This document shows positions 1-11,436 of a DNA stretch of 64,000 bases, piece by piece. The stretch covers positions 13,516,001 to 13,580,000 of the forward strand of contig CM060733.1 of NCBI GenBank assembly GCA_030704615.1, given 5' to 3'. The notes beneath the pieces are model-generated. The model saw only the letters and a list, made by a program, of their open reading frames with translations, ran no database searches and had not been told where the DNA came from. Every line of letters starts with the position of its first letter. Position 1 is the first letter of the stretch. The translations under genes were made by a program, and so were the position numbers. The stretch comes from Takakia lepidozioides (taxonomy: Eukaryota > Streptophyta > Takakiopsida > Takakiales > Takakiaceae).

Positions 1-318
1 TTGTCTTCGTCTGACACGCTGGAATCTGAAACATCCACTATGGGATTGATTGTGGGTTCAGTGGTGGATCACGCCCTCCATGTTGATTCCCAGCGGTGCT
101 ATGTTGGCCTTCGGTTGGACCTTTCCCTTTTCTTTGAAGCGTTAAGTGACGAAACTGCCTCTACCTTCTGTTTGCATACCACTTTTGGTCGTGGGAGTTG
201 AAGTCAAGAACGCGTACTTGAAGAGCCTAGTGACATGATGATTAACCGTGTCAGACAAAAGATACAAGCTAGAGACAGTGGAAAAATATTAAACATCCTA
301 CGCAGGAATTATAAAATG

Positions 319-342
319 ACTTCGGACCTTGTTTCAAAGTCA
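319..342 (-). repeat. Hairpin motif copy, intronic
   Basis: This copy reads GACTTCGGACC on the plus strand followed by GTTTCAAAGTC, an imperfect inverted repeat. It lies just past the GTAAGT donor at about 451 of the minus-strand gene, so probably in an intron. It is in the opposite orientation to the other copies. Confidence 0.55.
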
Positions 343-451
343 TCAACTAACAAAAATGAGATAAGTGAAAGAGAGCAAATATATAAAAATAAAGTGAAGA
401 GATATAAAAAACTGTAACTCAGAATATATTTATAATGATACTAGCACTTAC

Positions 452-3165
452 ATGGAGATGACAAGAAAGTGCAGGTCCTCCAAAAATATTGACCGCCGCC
501 ATTCCTGCCGTGCAAAACGAAGAGGCGATGTACGCATAGGCAGAGCTGCGAAGCTCATGAGTGTAGGACTTCAAATTCAGCTCGCGGTCTGTAAATTTCA
601 TTTGTACCCCCAAGACAATCTGAATTGGTTTGACTCTCAGACATCTGTCAATGTGCTCCTCTGGATGCACAAACTCTGTAGATGAGACCGGAAACACATA
701 GTCCAGACAAAGATATGGTTCCGACAATCCAAACTTGCAGAACTTGTATTCAGTCTCCATCGCCCCAGGAAAATAGAGACCTTCAACACAAATAAATCTT
801 TTGGCACCCTCTCCAGTTTTTGAGATGAGCTGAAGATGCAGGACTTGACATGAAAACAAAGGCAGTGCAATAAACTTCATGAATCGGAATGCTTGAGGAT
901 TGTTGAGTAATCCGAGGGGGACCAAATTATCGAATCATCTTCTGGGAGAGTATTCACGAACACAAGACTGATGTTTGCAAACTCTTCCTTCGGGATATAG
1001 GAGAGTTTCGACTTGATATCATCTGCTTTTGCTCCAATGCCAACATGCCTATAGACCTTTTTGAAGTCAGATCTCATTGATTTTGCTTTCCCATCGTTCT
1101 CCTCAACACTTTTTTTCAGTGCAAGAAGCTCAGTGATGAATGCTGCAGGAATGGATGGCCGCTCTTTGTTCATGTTTGCCTTGTCGGCAAGCGATCCCAG
1201 TGCCTTGCATAATGACCCAAACTGGACTTTGTCAATCTGTATTTCTTCTTGACCTCAAGCCATTTTTCTCTTTTATAGGGATTTGTATTGTCCTTTGTCC
1301 GCAATGGAAAACCAAAAACATGCATGATGTTGTCAATTATAAACCTCTTTTTCTTCATGTGCTCAATATAATTGGTCATGCTCTGAATAGACTTGTCTTG
1401 GCCCTTATATGGGTGGCGAACAGTCAGCTTGCAACTGAGAAGCTTTTCCGCGATTTTCCCCAGTTGCCGCCCAGATAGCCCCTGAATAGTCCTTAGCTGA
1501 GACCTAGTCATTGGAACCTGTACACCTTTGCAAGGCTTCCAATTGTTATCGATAAGGCGTCCATCCTCCCATTTTTGGAATACCATTTTCCACTTCTCCC
1601 ACACTTCTTCCTCTGATAAAATGAGGACCATGGCCTCCTTCACAGAAATCTGCTCCATGATAACATGGACAACTTGCATAAAATCCTGCGAGATGAACCA
1701 TATTGTAAGGACACATCTCTACCATGTTCGATGAGCATTTGAAACTGAACCATTTGAAGCAAATATTGAAGCATTTGAAAAAACATAAGGTCAATGTTTT
1801 GCTTCTTACCACCCATTGAGCGCTTTCCGAGTGGCAGTGGGAATCGTTATATTTTTTTGGGTTTGTTTTGTAGCTCGTAAAATAATCTGCAATGTGCCAC
1901 CTTCTCTGGAAATGTGATATCAAATTCATGTGCCTTGTTCGGATCGTTTAGGAGTTTGGATATCTTCACTAGCCTCAGGACGTCATTTGACCAAATGATC
2001 TTGGCCGGCCAAGTACTGTAGTATGTCTTCAACTCATCATTGTCAACCTCATGAATAAGCTCCTGTAACCAACTCTAGAATGTTAGATCATGGACTTCGA
2101 AACAGAGGCCGAAGTGGGTGACTCAAAGACTTTGGAGGGGGAGGGTAACCGTACCTTGGCAGCAATTATGGTGTGTTGCCCACCAATCACAAAGAATTTT
2201 GCATTCTTCACCTCGTCCCAAGACTGTGGTTTGTTGGCCCAAACTTGACTGTCATTAGTGGCATGTATTGGGGTAATGTAGACGGGATGCTTGGAATCGA
2301 GGACTCGGAGCTGGAACAATCTAGCCTTTACTTCATCCTTGTGCTTAAAATTTAGTGGCCGATAAACCATTTGCCTGGTGCTTGCTCCATGCAATATGGG
2401 AATATCATGGATTTCGTCAGACCCAAATGGAAACAAATCCCGTAAAATTTGTTGAGCTCTTTTTCCATTTGCTCACATTTGTTTTAGTTGAAAATTTCAC
2501 CAGGTTTTGTCTTCTTGTCGGTTGCAAATACAGGGTCGAGTGGGGCTCTGGACTTCCTCTTTGACTTTGATGGTGTTTTTCATCATCGTCTTCAATGGAT
2601 GCTTCAGTGGTCGACTTTTTTTTTCGAGTGGTTTTTTTTTCCTTTTGAGTTGGTTCGGGCTCCTGCTCATCTCTTTTCTTCTCATTCTCTTTTCCTAGAA
2701 TAAAGAGGCGTCCCTGAAATCTGGACCACTCCAAAGTGAAAGTAGACTCACTCGGAACTGTTCCATCGCGTGGGAACTTAAACCCAGATTCCAACAACCC
2801 AGCCATGAGGCCTTTGTCCACATTTGTCGTCTTTGACGCATACCCAATGGTCCGTCCTTTCTGGTCCTCCTCTTGAAGAAATACCACCACATACGGATTA
2901 TCAACATCAGGCTGGATCTCCACACCCAAAACATGTGCGCATTCCATCTCCAAAGCCCCAGGCTCATCTTGTTCCGTATACATGAATCGAAAAACATGGG
3001 CCGAAGGATTTCCTCGCATATTAATTCCCCAAGAGGACACTCTGTCTGATAGATAGAATATTGAGTTATGCTCGGTTTGATATTATGGAGACTGTTCAGA
3101 AATAAACTCCCCAGCGATGTCATAAGTCATGATGGGTTTGCATGCATCCGGACATTTCTTCCTGC
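452..3165 (-). pseudogene. Unknown multi-exon gene with ParB-like segment, frameshifted
   Basis: I do not recognise this gene as a whole. Long open stretches follow one another on the minus strand but in changing frames. The first exon follows an acceptor near 3165 and starts with a CPDACK motif. An in-frame TAA lies at 3083-3085. A Lys/Glu-rich linker follows (about 2520-2690), then a frame change near 2450. The next segment, about 2155-2450, reads YRPLN...HPVYITP...FFVIGGQHTIIAAK. Its order of elements resembles a ParB/sulfiredoxin-like fold with GGQHT in place of the usual G-x-R-R box (inference). A clean 92-bp GT-AG intron lies at 2063-2154. Further frame changes fall near 1225 and 925. 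The last segment contains VNIFGGPALSCHLH before a GTAAGT donor at about 451. The frame breaks suggest a decayed gene or an uncharacterised mobile-element gene. Anything downstream of position 450 is unclear. Confidence 0.4.
2092..2117. repeat. Hairpin motif copy inside 92-bp intron
   Basis: GGACTTCG starts at 2092 and a degenerate partner arm (CGAAGTGG) ends at 2117. It sits in the middle of the 2063-2154 intron and makes up more than a quarter of its length. Confidence 0.65.
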
Positions 3166-3207
3166 AAAATATCAAATAATTCTTTAAGCCACCAAGATTG
3201 AACTGAA

Positions 3208-3233
3208 GGACTTCGAAACAGGGTCCGAAGTTG
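3208..3233. repeat. Hairpin motif copy upstream of exon acceptor
   Basis: Arms GGACTTCG and CGAAGTTG flank a 10-nt spacer. The copy lies just upstream (minus strand) of a TTTTGCAG acceptor near 3166, so in a probable intron or leader. Confidence 0.6.
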
Positions 3234-3465
3234 TTTCCATGTATTACAAATGGTGGGTACGAAAGTCCAACTAATGAAAGAAGAATGAAACACCGTAATA
3301 GACACAGGAGTTAGTGGAGATCAAAATTGTTATTTTGTGACATATGGAACATTTAATTCGATAATAGCATCACATACTACATTGACATGTTGAGTAAACC
3401 CTCTGCAAATGTGAAAAGGTCTTTATCACTAATGATGTACACTGGATGATGGCAACTATGAGTAT

Positions 3466-4176
3466 GGACTTCGTAACAGGGTCCGAAGTCCACCTCGTCA
3501 GAGATCTAACAGTAAAAATGTTAAGTTTAAAGTTATTGCGGATATATATGGATGATCTCCAAGTCCCTGTAAATATAAAAAATACAAATACTTAACATGA
3601 ATAAGAACGAGGATTCAATAGATGTATCATATGGTGGGGACTTCGTAACAGGGTCCGAAGTCCACCTCATCAGAGATCTAACAGTAAAAATGTTAAGTTT
3701 GAAGTTATTGCGGATATATATGGATGATCTCCAAGTCCTTGTATATATAAAAAATACAAATACTTAACATGAATAAGAACGAGGATTCAATATATGTATC
3801 ATATGGTGGGGACTTCGTAACAGGGTCCGAAGTCCACCTCGTCAGAGATCTAACAGTAAAAATGTTAAGTTTAGTTATTGCGGATATATATGGATGATCT
3901 CCAAGTCCCTGTAAATATAAAAAATACAAATACTTAACATGAATAAGAACGAGGATTCAGTAGATGTATCATCTGGTGGGGACTTCGTAACAGGGTCCGA
4001 AGTCTACCTCGTCAGAGATCTAACAGTAAAAATGTTAAGTTTAAAGTTATTGCGGATATATATGGATGATCTCCAAGTCCCTGTAAATATAAAAAATACA
4101 AATATTTAACATGAATAAGAACGAGGATTCAGTAGATGTATCATCTGGTGGGGACTTCATAACAGATTCCGAAGAG
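3466..4176. repeat. 172-bp tandem array headed by hairpin motif
   Basis: Units begin with GGACTTCG at 3466, 3638, 3810, 3980 and 4152 (periods 172, 172, 170, 172). There are four full units and a truncated fifth. Each unit opens with arms GGACTTCG and CGAAGTCC around a 10-nt spacer (TAACAGGGTC), then a shared AT-rich body. Units differ by few bases, so expansion is recent. The unit heads match the single motif copies in the introns of the gene to the left. Confidence 0.9.
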
Positions 4177-4269
4177 AAAGAGGATTGAGAGAGGGAGAGA
4201 GAGAGATAGCACGAACCTAAGCTGAAAATCGTTAAAAAAAATTATAAACAGAGAATTTCTCACCTACTG

Positions 4270-4830
4270 GAGCTACTGAAGCCCGTCATGCTTGCGGGCT
4301 GGTCCCCGCTCCTCCCTACTCGCAGCTATGTCTGCTGGGGTTCCTGAAACCAAACTTACCCTCCCAAGTATGTTGTAAACACCTAGTCCAAGAAATACCA
4401 AATCGTCATAGCCAAATCGTGACATCTACAGGAAGAGTCATAGCCCGCAGCTGCTTTGACGTTGATGGCTACGGCTGCTGGCCATGGGCTGCTGCTCTTC
4501 TAAGACCAAGTTGAAACTCTCAATACCTTGTAAACAGCAAGGAAAAACCACATCGTGATACCTACATGAAGAGCCAAAAGCCGCAACTTGCTTCCTCCGG
4601 CAAGCTGCTGGCTGCAACTGCTGGTCTAATCTCCTAATACCAACTTGACCCTAACTTAGAAGCTTGACACCGCTCCCAAGTACCTTGTAAACGCCAAGCT
4701 CGTGAAACACCAAGCACGCCAAGCACGCCAAATGACACGGTCCAGCCAACTTATTAATCGTTCGAAACAAGAAGAGTCATTTCTAACCCGCCGCTAGCTT
4801 GCATCGTTGTTCGCAGGCTGGTTGCAGCTC
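4270..4830. repeat. Degenerate ~156-bp tandem repeat
   Basis: Three diverged units are marked by CTTGTAAAC-type boxes near 4370, 4525 and 4682 and by GAAGAGTCATA/CCGCAGCTGCTT-type boxes near 4430, 4570 and 4775. I see no coding potential. Confidence 0.5.
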
Positions 4831-5790
4831 GTTTCTAGAACATAATGAACACTCAAACTAACACTAACGATCACTAACAAATAAATTTCATCTGGATCAT
4901 GACCTGAAACAAAATTTCTCTCTAACGCTAATTCTCCACCCTACAAATCTCTCTAACACTAATACTCCAGACTTGCCTTGCAAATCTAAGGTACTCTCCT
5001 TGCTCACAAAGATTCTACGCTCACATTTCGCTCGCTCTACGCTGACACTGTCTCCCTCACACAGCCCGATCGAGCAGCCTGGCTGAAAAAAAAACCAAAA
5101 AGAGAGAGAGAGAGCTCTCTCTTTCACGATATAGACTTGGCAAATGGCTCCTCTTCCTCACCGTTGGATCTGAGTCAGATCCGACGGTTGTGGCGTTTTT
5201 TCTTGGATGGAAAAAATGGATGTAGGGTGGATAGTCCATCCATCCAAATCCATAACTAGCTACTTTGGGGGCCCTGCAAAATCCATTATGGCGGGTAAGC
5301 GGCGCCTCCAAAAACACATTATGGGTCCATTAATGTGAGGATAAAGTGCAAATCTTGTCCCCCCAGTGGTTTGGGGCTCAATTCCTTGGCATGCACTCAA
5401 TGGAATTTCAACGGTCGGGATCGTGCAGATTAAGAGGATAAAAGTTGGACCTCCACACATCCGCGGATTTTGATTGGGCCGGCAGAATTCATCCATCATG
5501 ACCAATATTTCATCCAGGTTATGATGAAGTAATCACCATTTTCACCTTGATTAGTTTGAATTCGATCCCCATTAGGCTAGATAAATTTGATAAAATGTGG
5601 TATATGCATGAAGATCATATTCTCAAATTCATTTTATTTTCTTCTTTGAAAACAAAAAGATGAAGTGGCAGCTCAAAATTGAGGTTCTTTACAAGGGGCG
5701 GGGGAAGTAGGGGAGGGGATAAAATTGACCCTTAGTGACCGATCAGGATTTGAGCCTCAGACAATTGGCGTGATGTGCACCATATACTGA
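4831..5790. other. Non-coding, GA tract, no gene seen
   Basis: The stretch holds a short GA microsatellite at about 5101-5118 and scattered minus-strand reading frames with no recognisable product. I see no supportable gene. Confidence 0.4.
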
Positions 5791-5799
5791 ATTGTGTCA

Positions 5800-6150
5800 C
5801 TTACCATTATGGCGGGCCCCCACGAGTAGTTATGGCGGACAAGGGGGTGCGTGGCGGGCTGAAGGGCATGTGGGGTCTTTCTAAATGACTGTGCACACAT
5901 GGTAGCCTCATAATGGCCCAAATATGGATTCATATCTGTTTTGTTGTGTAGGCCACATCGACACTTCATGATTTGAGCCTCATGATGTGCACAATATATT
6001 GAGTCATTTACCATTATGGCAGGCCCCCACGAGTAATTATGATGGACAAGGGCATGACTGCGCACATGTGGTAGCCTCATGTGGCCAAAATCCACATGCG
6101 CACATGTCGTAGTCTCATAATGGCCAAAATCCACTTTGCTTTGCATATGT
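5800..6150. repeat. Pair of ~200-bp-spaced direct repeats
   Basis: ACCATTATGGCGGGCCCCCA at about 5810 recurs with few changes at about 6011. The following TAGTTATGGCGGACAAGGG and TGGTAGCCTCATAATGGCC-type boxes also recur. A related ATTATGGCGGG box lies near 5285. This looks like a decayed tandem repeat. Confidence 0.55.
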
Positions 6151-6359
6151 AGGCTCTTTCATAATGTGCTCAAGATTGATCGAGCTAGAGGGGAGGTTGC
6201 AAACTCTCATATGTTTGCAACCGTGCGATTGTTTCTAAGTTAAATGATTAAATATGATTAGCTATATTTGTTTTTAAACATTATTTATTGATTAATTTAA
6301 TTTAATTCAATTTTGTCGTATATCAAGTTTGGTCCGGATTTAAGCGAAAAGTCCGGATT

Positions 6360-9300
6360 TAATTAAAATGGTGTTCTTCCCCCTCTTGACAAAAGGACCA
6401 GATTCCGTTTCATTCATTCCAGGCCATCATTTGAGACTCTACCCCTTAGCCTGCCATCATCACAAAATGCAAGTTAGTCTTTCTTCATGGAACCTAAGGG
6501 GTCCAGGTTCGGACAAGTCAATGGCTCACAAGAAAATAAAGCTATCCACCTAGCTCGCACCCCTAGTATCCTCATAGGCTATTGTTTTCTTACATGAACA
6601 TAAGTTATGTGCAAGGAAAATTCTAAGACTAACATATCAGCTCTGGCTGAAAACAGCGGCCCTCTGGAAACCCTCCAGTGACGGTACCAAAGGAGGAACT
6701 GCTATCCTTCCATCCCCTTCCTTATCGCAATTCCTTCTCAAAGACAAGATTTGGGAGCCTGGAAGAGTTCAATTCTGCTCCCTTCTTTTCCCCAATGATT
6801 ATGAACCTATAGGATTCATTAACACTATGCCCCTAACTCTGTCTCCGACAGAACTACTCTCTGGTACAAACTCAATGACAAAATGGCCGCAGAACCCACG
6901 GTCCACAAATGGGTTATGGCGGGTGACTTCAATATGGTGGAAAACATTCAAGACAGAAAAGGTCAGAGTCAACAGGGTTCCCAAATCTCCCACCAGCTCT
7001 CTGTGGAAGAAGACCTGGCGTGGCAAAGCCTTACTCAAAATCATAGCCTCTCTGAAATTGACCGTCCCCCGAAACCAGCCTCCTCCTCAAGCCCGTTCTT
7101 TACCTGGACAAACAATAGAGCTCTTCAGGACCTCTGTATGGCTAGGCTCGACCGATTCCACATCTCCCTAGCTAGCACTTAACCGGGAGCCAATCCACTT
7201 AGGTTTCGACCACGCTTTGATCTCGGCTACCCTTAAGCTGCCTAACTCCCACTCTAGAGGGCGAGGCATCTGCAAGCTTAACTCCTCTCACCTTCGTATT
7301 CCCTTCTTCCTTGAAACTCTTAAAACGTCTGGACTTCATCTGGGAACCACCTCCTATGTCCCATCCTCAAGTTTCAAAGCTAGCCAAGCTGGCAGCTACC
7401 AGTAAAACTTGTCAAAACCTGAGTAGACAGATCACGGCCTCTCAGAAGAGGAAGGCGCTTGCCCTTAAAAAATGTTTGAGTGTCTGTCAAAAGAAACTAG
7501 AGTCCAACTCCTGTGATAGCCATACCTATCAGACATACCTTCAAGCTCGTGGCAACCTTGATAGCTACCATCTCCTCCAGGAAACTAAAATCAAACTGCA
7601 AGGAGGAATCAATTGGTCAACCAAGGGAGAAAAGATGTCAAAGTATTTTTTTCCACAAGATGAAAGACGAGCCACCCAAACCATAGCTGAACTGTACAAT
7701 CCTATGGGTGTGAAAACACCCAACCCTAAGGAGATGACTGCCTCAGCCTTTTCACACTTCTCAGCCTTGTTTCAAGAGGACTTCAAAGACCCTTCCTACC
7801 AACTCCGTCTTGCTCAGTGCCTCCACTCTTTCCCTCAAAAGCTCAAGCCCGCCGACAGCACCCCGCTCACGGAGGACATTACATCGGAAGAGTTGAAAGC
7901 TGCTCTCAAACTCATGAGCAGCAACAAATCGCCAGGGATCGATGGTATGCCAGTTGAATTCTACAAAGCCTTCTGGCCCACCATGTCCAATGACTTGTGA
8001 CATCGCCAACCGCATTAAACCCTCGGATTGCATGCCTGCCAATATGACCCAGGGGATAATCACACTACTCTTTAAGAAAGGAGATTGGTCCAGCATAGGA
8101 AATTGTAGACCCATCACCCTTCTAAATGTGCCAAAACACTGGCCCTACAAACATCACCGCATCCTTATTGACCCCCAAGAGGCCGGCTAGCCTTTCGAGC
8201 CACGCGAAGCACAACCAGACAGATCCAATATATCATATCCGCACTTGAAGACGCTAAATTTACAAAACAAGACATATACCTTCTATACATTGACCTCAAA
8301 AATGCATTCGGATTCCTAGACCATCCTCGCTTACTCACCATCATGTTAGATCTGGGGTACCCTACTGATGCTGTTCAACTTATTGGCAATATATATATGA
8401 ATAGTTTTACCGAATATTTTGCGAAACTATGGTTTTACCCCTCCTATTCCCATCTTGCGAGGTACTATCCAAGGTGACACCTTAAGTCCATACCTATTCA
8501 TCATATTTTTAGAGCCCTTGCTCCCTAACATGATCAGAACATGGCAAGCATGATTCATTAAAGGGAGATATAAACTTGATAACGTCCTTCTCGCATAAGA
8601 AGCGGACCTCTATGCCGCAAACTCAAATCAAGCCCTAGCTCTCTGGCTTCTGGACTTCGAAAAGGCCTTTGACAGAGTGGACTCCGGCCCTTCCTACTGG
8701 CAGTGCTACGAAAAGCAGGTCTACCTGAGGGGTTTTGTCAATGGGTTTCCATCCTTCTAAATCAACCATAGGCATAGTGCCTACATGGGGGGGGGGGGGC
8801 ATCTAGGTCTGGTCTGGTTGAAAGACGGTGAAATCACCACTCTACTGGGCCACATCTTTGGCACCAACCTCACTGAAGACCAGCGTTTTGGCCCAATAGT
8901 CCTGAGACTCAAGAGGCAGCTCATATACTGGGGCTCTCGCTGGCTCTCAATCACCGGTAGGGCTCTAGTAGCCAACCAGATCCTAGAAGCAGGAATTTGG
9001 TTCTTTGCAGCTGTTTGGGGGCCCAATTCAAAGACCCTACTTGAAGTGAAAAGAATTTTCCAGAACTTCATTTGGGGAGCGAATTCCTCTGAGCAAAATA
9101 TAAGGCCCCAAGTGTCATGGCATCAGATCACTCTTCCCATGAAACAAGGGGGCCTAGGGGTTCTAGATCTTGAAACCCAAATCAAAGCATTGCTTGGCAA
9201 ATGGCTCCCAAGGTATATAGGGCTAGAGGGTGGCTGGTGGAAACTCATGCTAATTAGCGCTTCCATCTCCATCTCCTCCCCCATGCACGGCACGGTCTGG

Positions 9301-11200
9301 TCTCCATCACCGCGTTCGATAATGCTAGGCTTTAACCATAAAGTCATGGGTTCACCTCTCTGGACTTCAATCTGGAGGGCTTGGAACTGTTTCAGGCCCT
9401 TCCTTAGAAAACATGAGCCACCTTGTTTTTACGAGGTACTAAGACAACACCTTTTCCTGAACTCAGGCAACCCCTCCCGGGAAGAAAAAGAACAGGCCAA
9501 AAGATGGGCTGGTTGGGACTCGAGAGGATTCTCCATTGTCAAAAATCTCTAGGAAAGTAACCATCAGTCTCTCCTGCAAGCCCTAGGACCTCGTCGTCTT
9601 TATTCTTGCATCTCCGAGGTCATTCAATCCATCCCAGACTCCTGGAAGCTCATTCTTAGAGATGGTCCGGCTCCTCTGGCTCCCCACAGATGGGTTCTCT
9701 CCAACACAACAACCCTCCATGTCCTCTATCTCTGCAGATAATATCCCACCTTGTTGCCTCAGTCCAACCAGCCCGAATATGCCTATGGTCAGACCCTTCT
9801 AGACCATTCAATCCATTGGCTCCGGTGGGTTCTCCCATCATCCCATGGCTGAAGCTAAGCTCATTCGCTCTTATAGGTGGGACAGACATCTCCTCCCTTC
9901 AGCCTGACCCCAACGGAATGGAAATGGTTCTTTAAAGATGAACTACACCCCATCTTTGCATTTACAGCCAAGAGAGCTTATAGAGCCTTGTTGGGGGCAG
10001 CACCTCTATATGCCAAATGGAATCTAAAATGGGGGCATGAGAATTTTGCAGACGAGAATTGGAAGTGTATATGGACCTTGGTATGGGAAAAATCAAAGCC
10101 AGCCAAGATCAGTGCTTTCCTATGGCAGATTGCCAACCGTGTGTCCTTAAAGTTGGTCAGTACCTTAACTTTGCAGAGGCTCTTCTATGCCAATGCTGCT
10201 CAATAGGATGGCATCGAATCCTTGGAGCATTGCCTCATCTACTGCAAGGCTCCCTCTAAAATCTGGCCACTAGTAAGGTCGACCTTCTACAGGACTTGGG
10301 ACCTCATGCCGGTCTCCTCGGTTCAGATCTTGCTCAACTATGACCAATCCCAAAAATCGCAGGCTTATTCTTGCCCGGTCTTTGAAGCCCTTAGAAGCTC
10401 CTCTTGTGGGCATCTATGGAAATGTCGTTGTGCATGGGCCCTCAACTGTGAAAACTCATCTCCTGCTGCCCTTTTCACCTTAATCTTCTTTGACCTCACC
10501 ATTGCGGCTAAGAAAGCATGGGGTTGCATTGTGTACAGAGGCTGTCAGGAAGCTGCAACGTTAGCCAGCACTCATCCAGGCCTTCCGAGCAACTTGAGGG
10601 AAGCATGGGTCATTTGTAGTTGCGCTTATGATCTCACCTGTGTATGGGCAGACTCAATTCCAATCTCCTGGCAGGGACTCCGATCCAACCTCTTCAGCAT
10701 CCCCTGAGTTCGACAGATCCAATGTGAATTGGAAGCACATCAAGCCCTTTGCATCGGCCAGGCTCAGTTTCTTCAGATAGTCTGCTGCTGCTTGGTGCTA
10801 TTCTGGGACTTAATGTGCCCACCGCTTAAGCTCTGTCTAGGTCATCTTCTCGTTTCCTGCTTCGCCAGTCTCTTGGCAACCCTTCTCCTATTCTTCAGGT
10901 CCACATTGCATGAGTCTCTGCGTTATGGTTAATCGACCAGGTTAATTTTCCGTTGCAGGCCAGAGGTCTGGTAGGAATGCTCTTGCTGTTTGTAAGAGGT
11001 TATTTTCCAAGGATATGTTCATTCTGTTTATTGATCAAGGATTATCCAGCACGGCCCACCGTGAGTCAAGCCTTATGGTAGCCTTCGGGCATTCAAAGGG
11101 TTTAGTTTTTTCCCTTTAAATAATCATTTCAATGAAATTATCAGGGCCACCGTCCCTGTTCTATTTTTTATTTTTTTTTAAAACAAAAAAAAAACCTCTG
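6360..11200 (+). mobile_element. L1-like LINE, copy A (defective)
   Basis: The N-terminal endonuclease region includes SLSSWNLRGPGSDKS (about 6475), GDFNMVENIQDR (about 6920) and FTWTNNRALQDLCMARLDR (about 7100). A coiled linker and reverse-transcriptase motifs follow: NKSPGIDGMPVEFYKAFW (about 7925) and GNCRPITLLN (about 8100). Then comes a foreign patch (separate entry), FIKGRY and DFEKAFDRVD (about 8655). The segment holding the catalytic F/YADD motif is deleted. The C-terminal part runs from about 8800 to 10700 and includes LGHIFGTNLTEDQRFGP and a terminal H/C-rich region. Stops and frameshifts are frequent, so the element is dead. The 3' end is an A-rich run near 11175-11195. The closest relative in the window is the LINE at 49.3-55.2 kb. 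Confidence 0.85.
8149..8520 (+). other. Foreign RT patch inside LINE copy A
   Basis: Translation gives FRATRSTTRQIQYIISALED, DIYLLYIDLKNAFG, LLTIMLDLGYP and RGTIQGDTLSPYLFIIFLEP. This is a reverse-transcriptase palm block of another non-LTR family. On both sides the host LINE resumes nearly where it left off (TLALR before, LLPNMIR...FIKGRY after). The uninterrupted relative at 52.3-52.4 kb joins these two parts directly. Confidence 0.75.
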
Positions 11201-11204
11201 CTTA

Positions 11205-11436
11205 TTCTTGTTGGCTTTTTGGTAAAGGCCCGCAAGACTTGTCTGTGGCTAGTGGTGGCTCTTGCTGGCATGGCATCTATGTAAGGAACGAAGTGGTGGT
11301 GGACAACAACCACATTTTAGTGTTTTGTTCGGGTCCTTAGTCTGGAGACTGGAACCGACCATATTCACGTTAACTTCGGTTGACGTCTTTTATATATGGG
11401 CAAATACCACCTTGGAAGCGGTTGAGAGTTCAATCC
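11205..11436 (+). repeat. LINE 3' flank, duplicated unit (copy A side)
   Basis: The sequence from CTCTGCTTATTCTTGTTG through ACTTCGGTTGACGTC to GAGAGTTCAATCC recurs at 15525-15760 after LINE copy B. It continues past the hAT-like insertion at 12365-12541 and past 15760 to about 15885. The sharing lies beyond the LINE A-rich tail, so it reflects a segmental duplication and not two separate retrotransposition events. Confidence 0.8.

Noticed and set aside
419-3165. Endogenous giant-virus insertion as the source of the unknown gene
   Set aside because: Spliceosomal intron and AT-rich flanks; no viral hallmark genes seen.
3466-3500. Resemblance of the hairpin arm (TCGGACC...) to miR166/165
   Set aside because: Only the first seven bases agree; the rest differs and the stem is only 8 bp, not a miRNA precursor.
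3466-4176. Regular repeats as a CRISPR-like array
   Set aside because: Whole 172-bp units are identical with no variable spacers, and the genome is eukaryotic.
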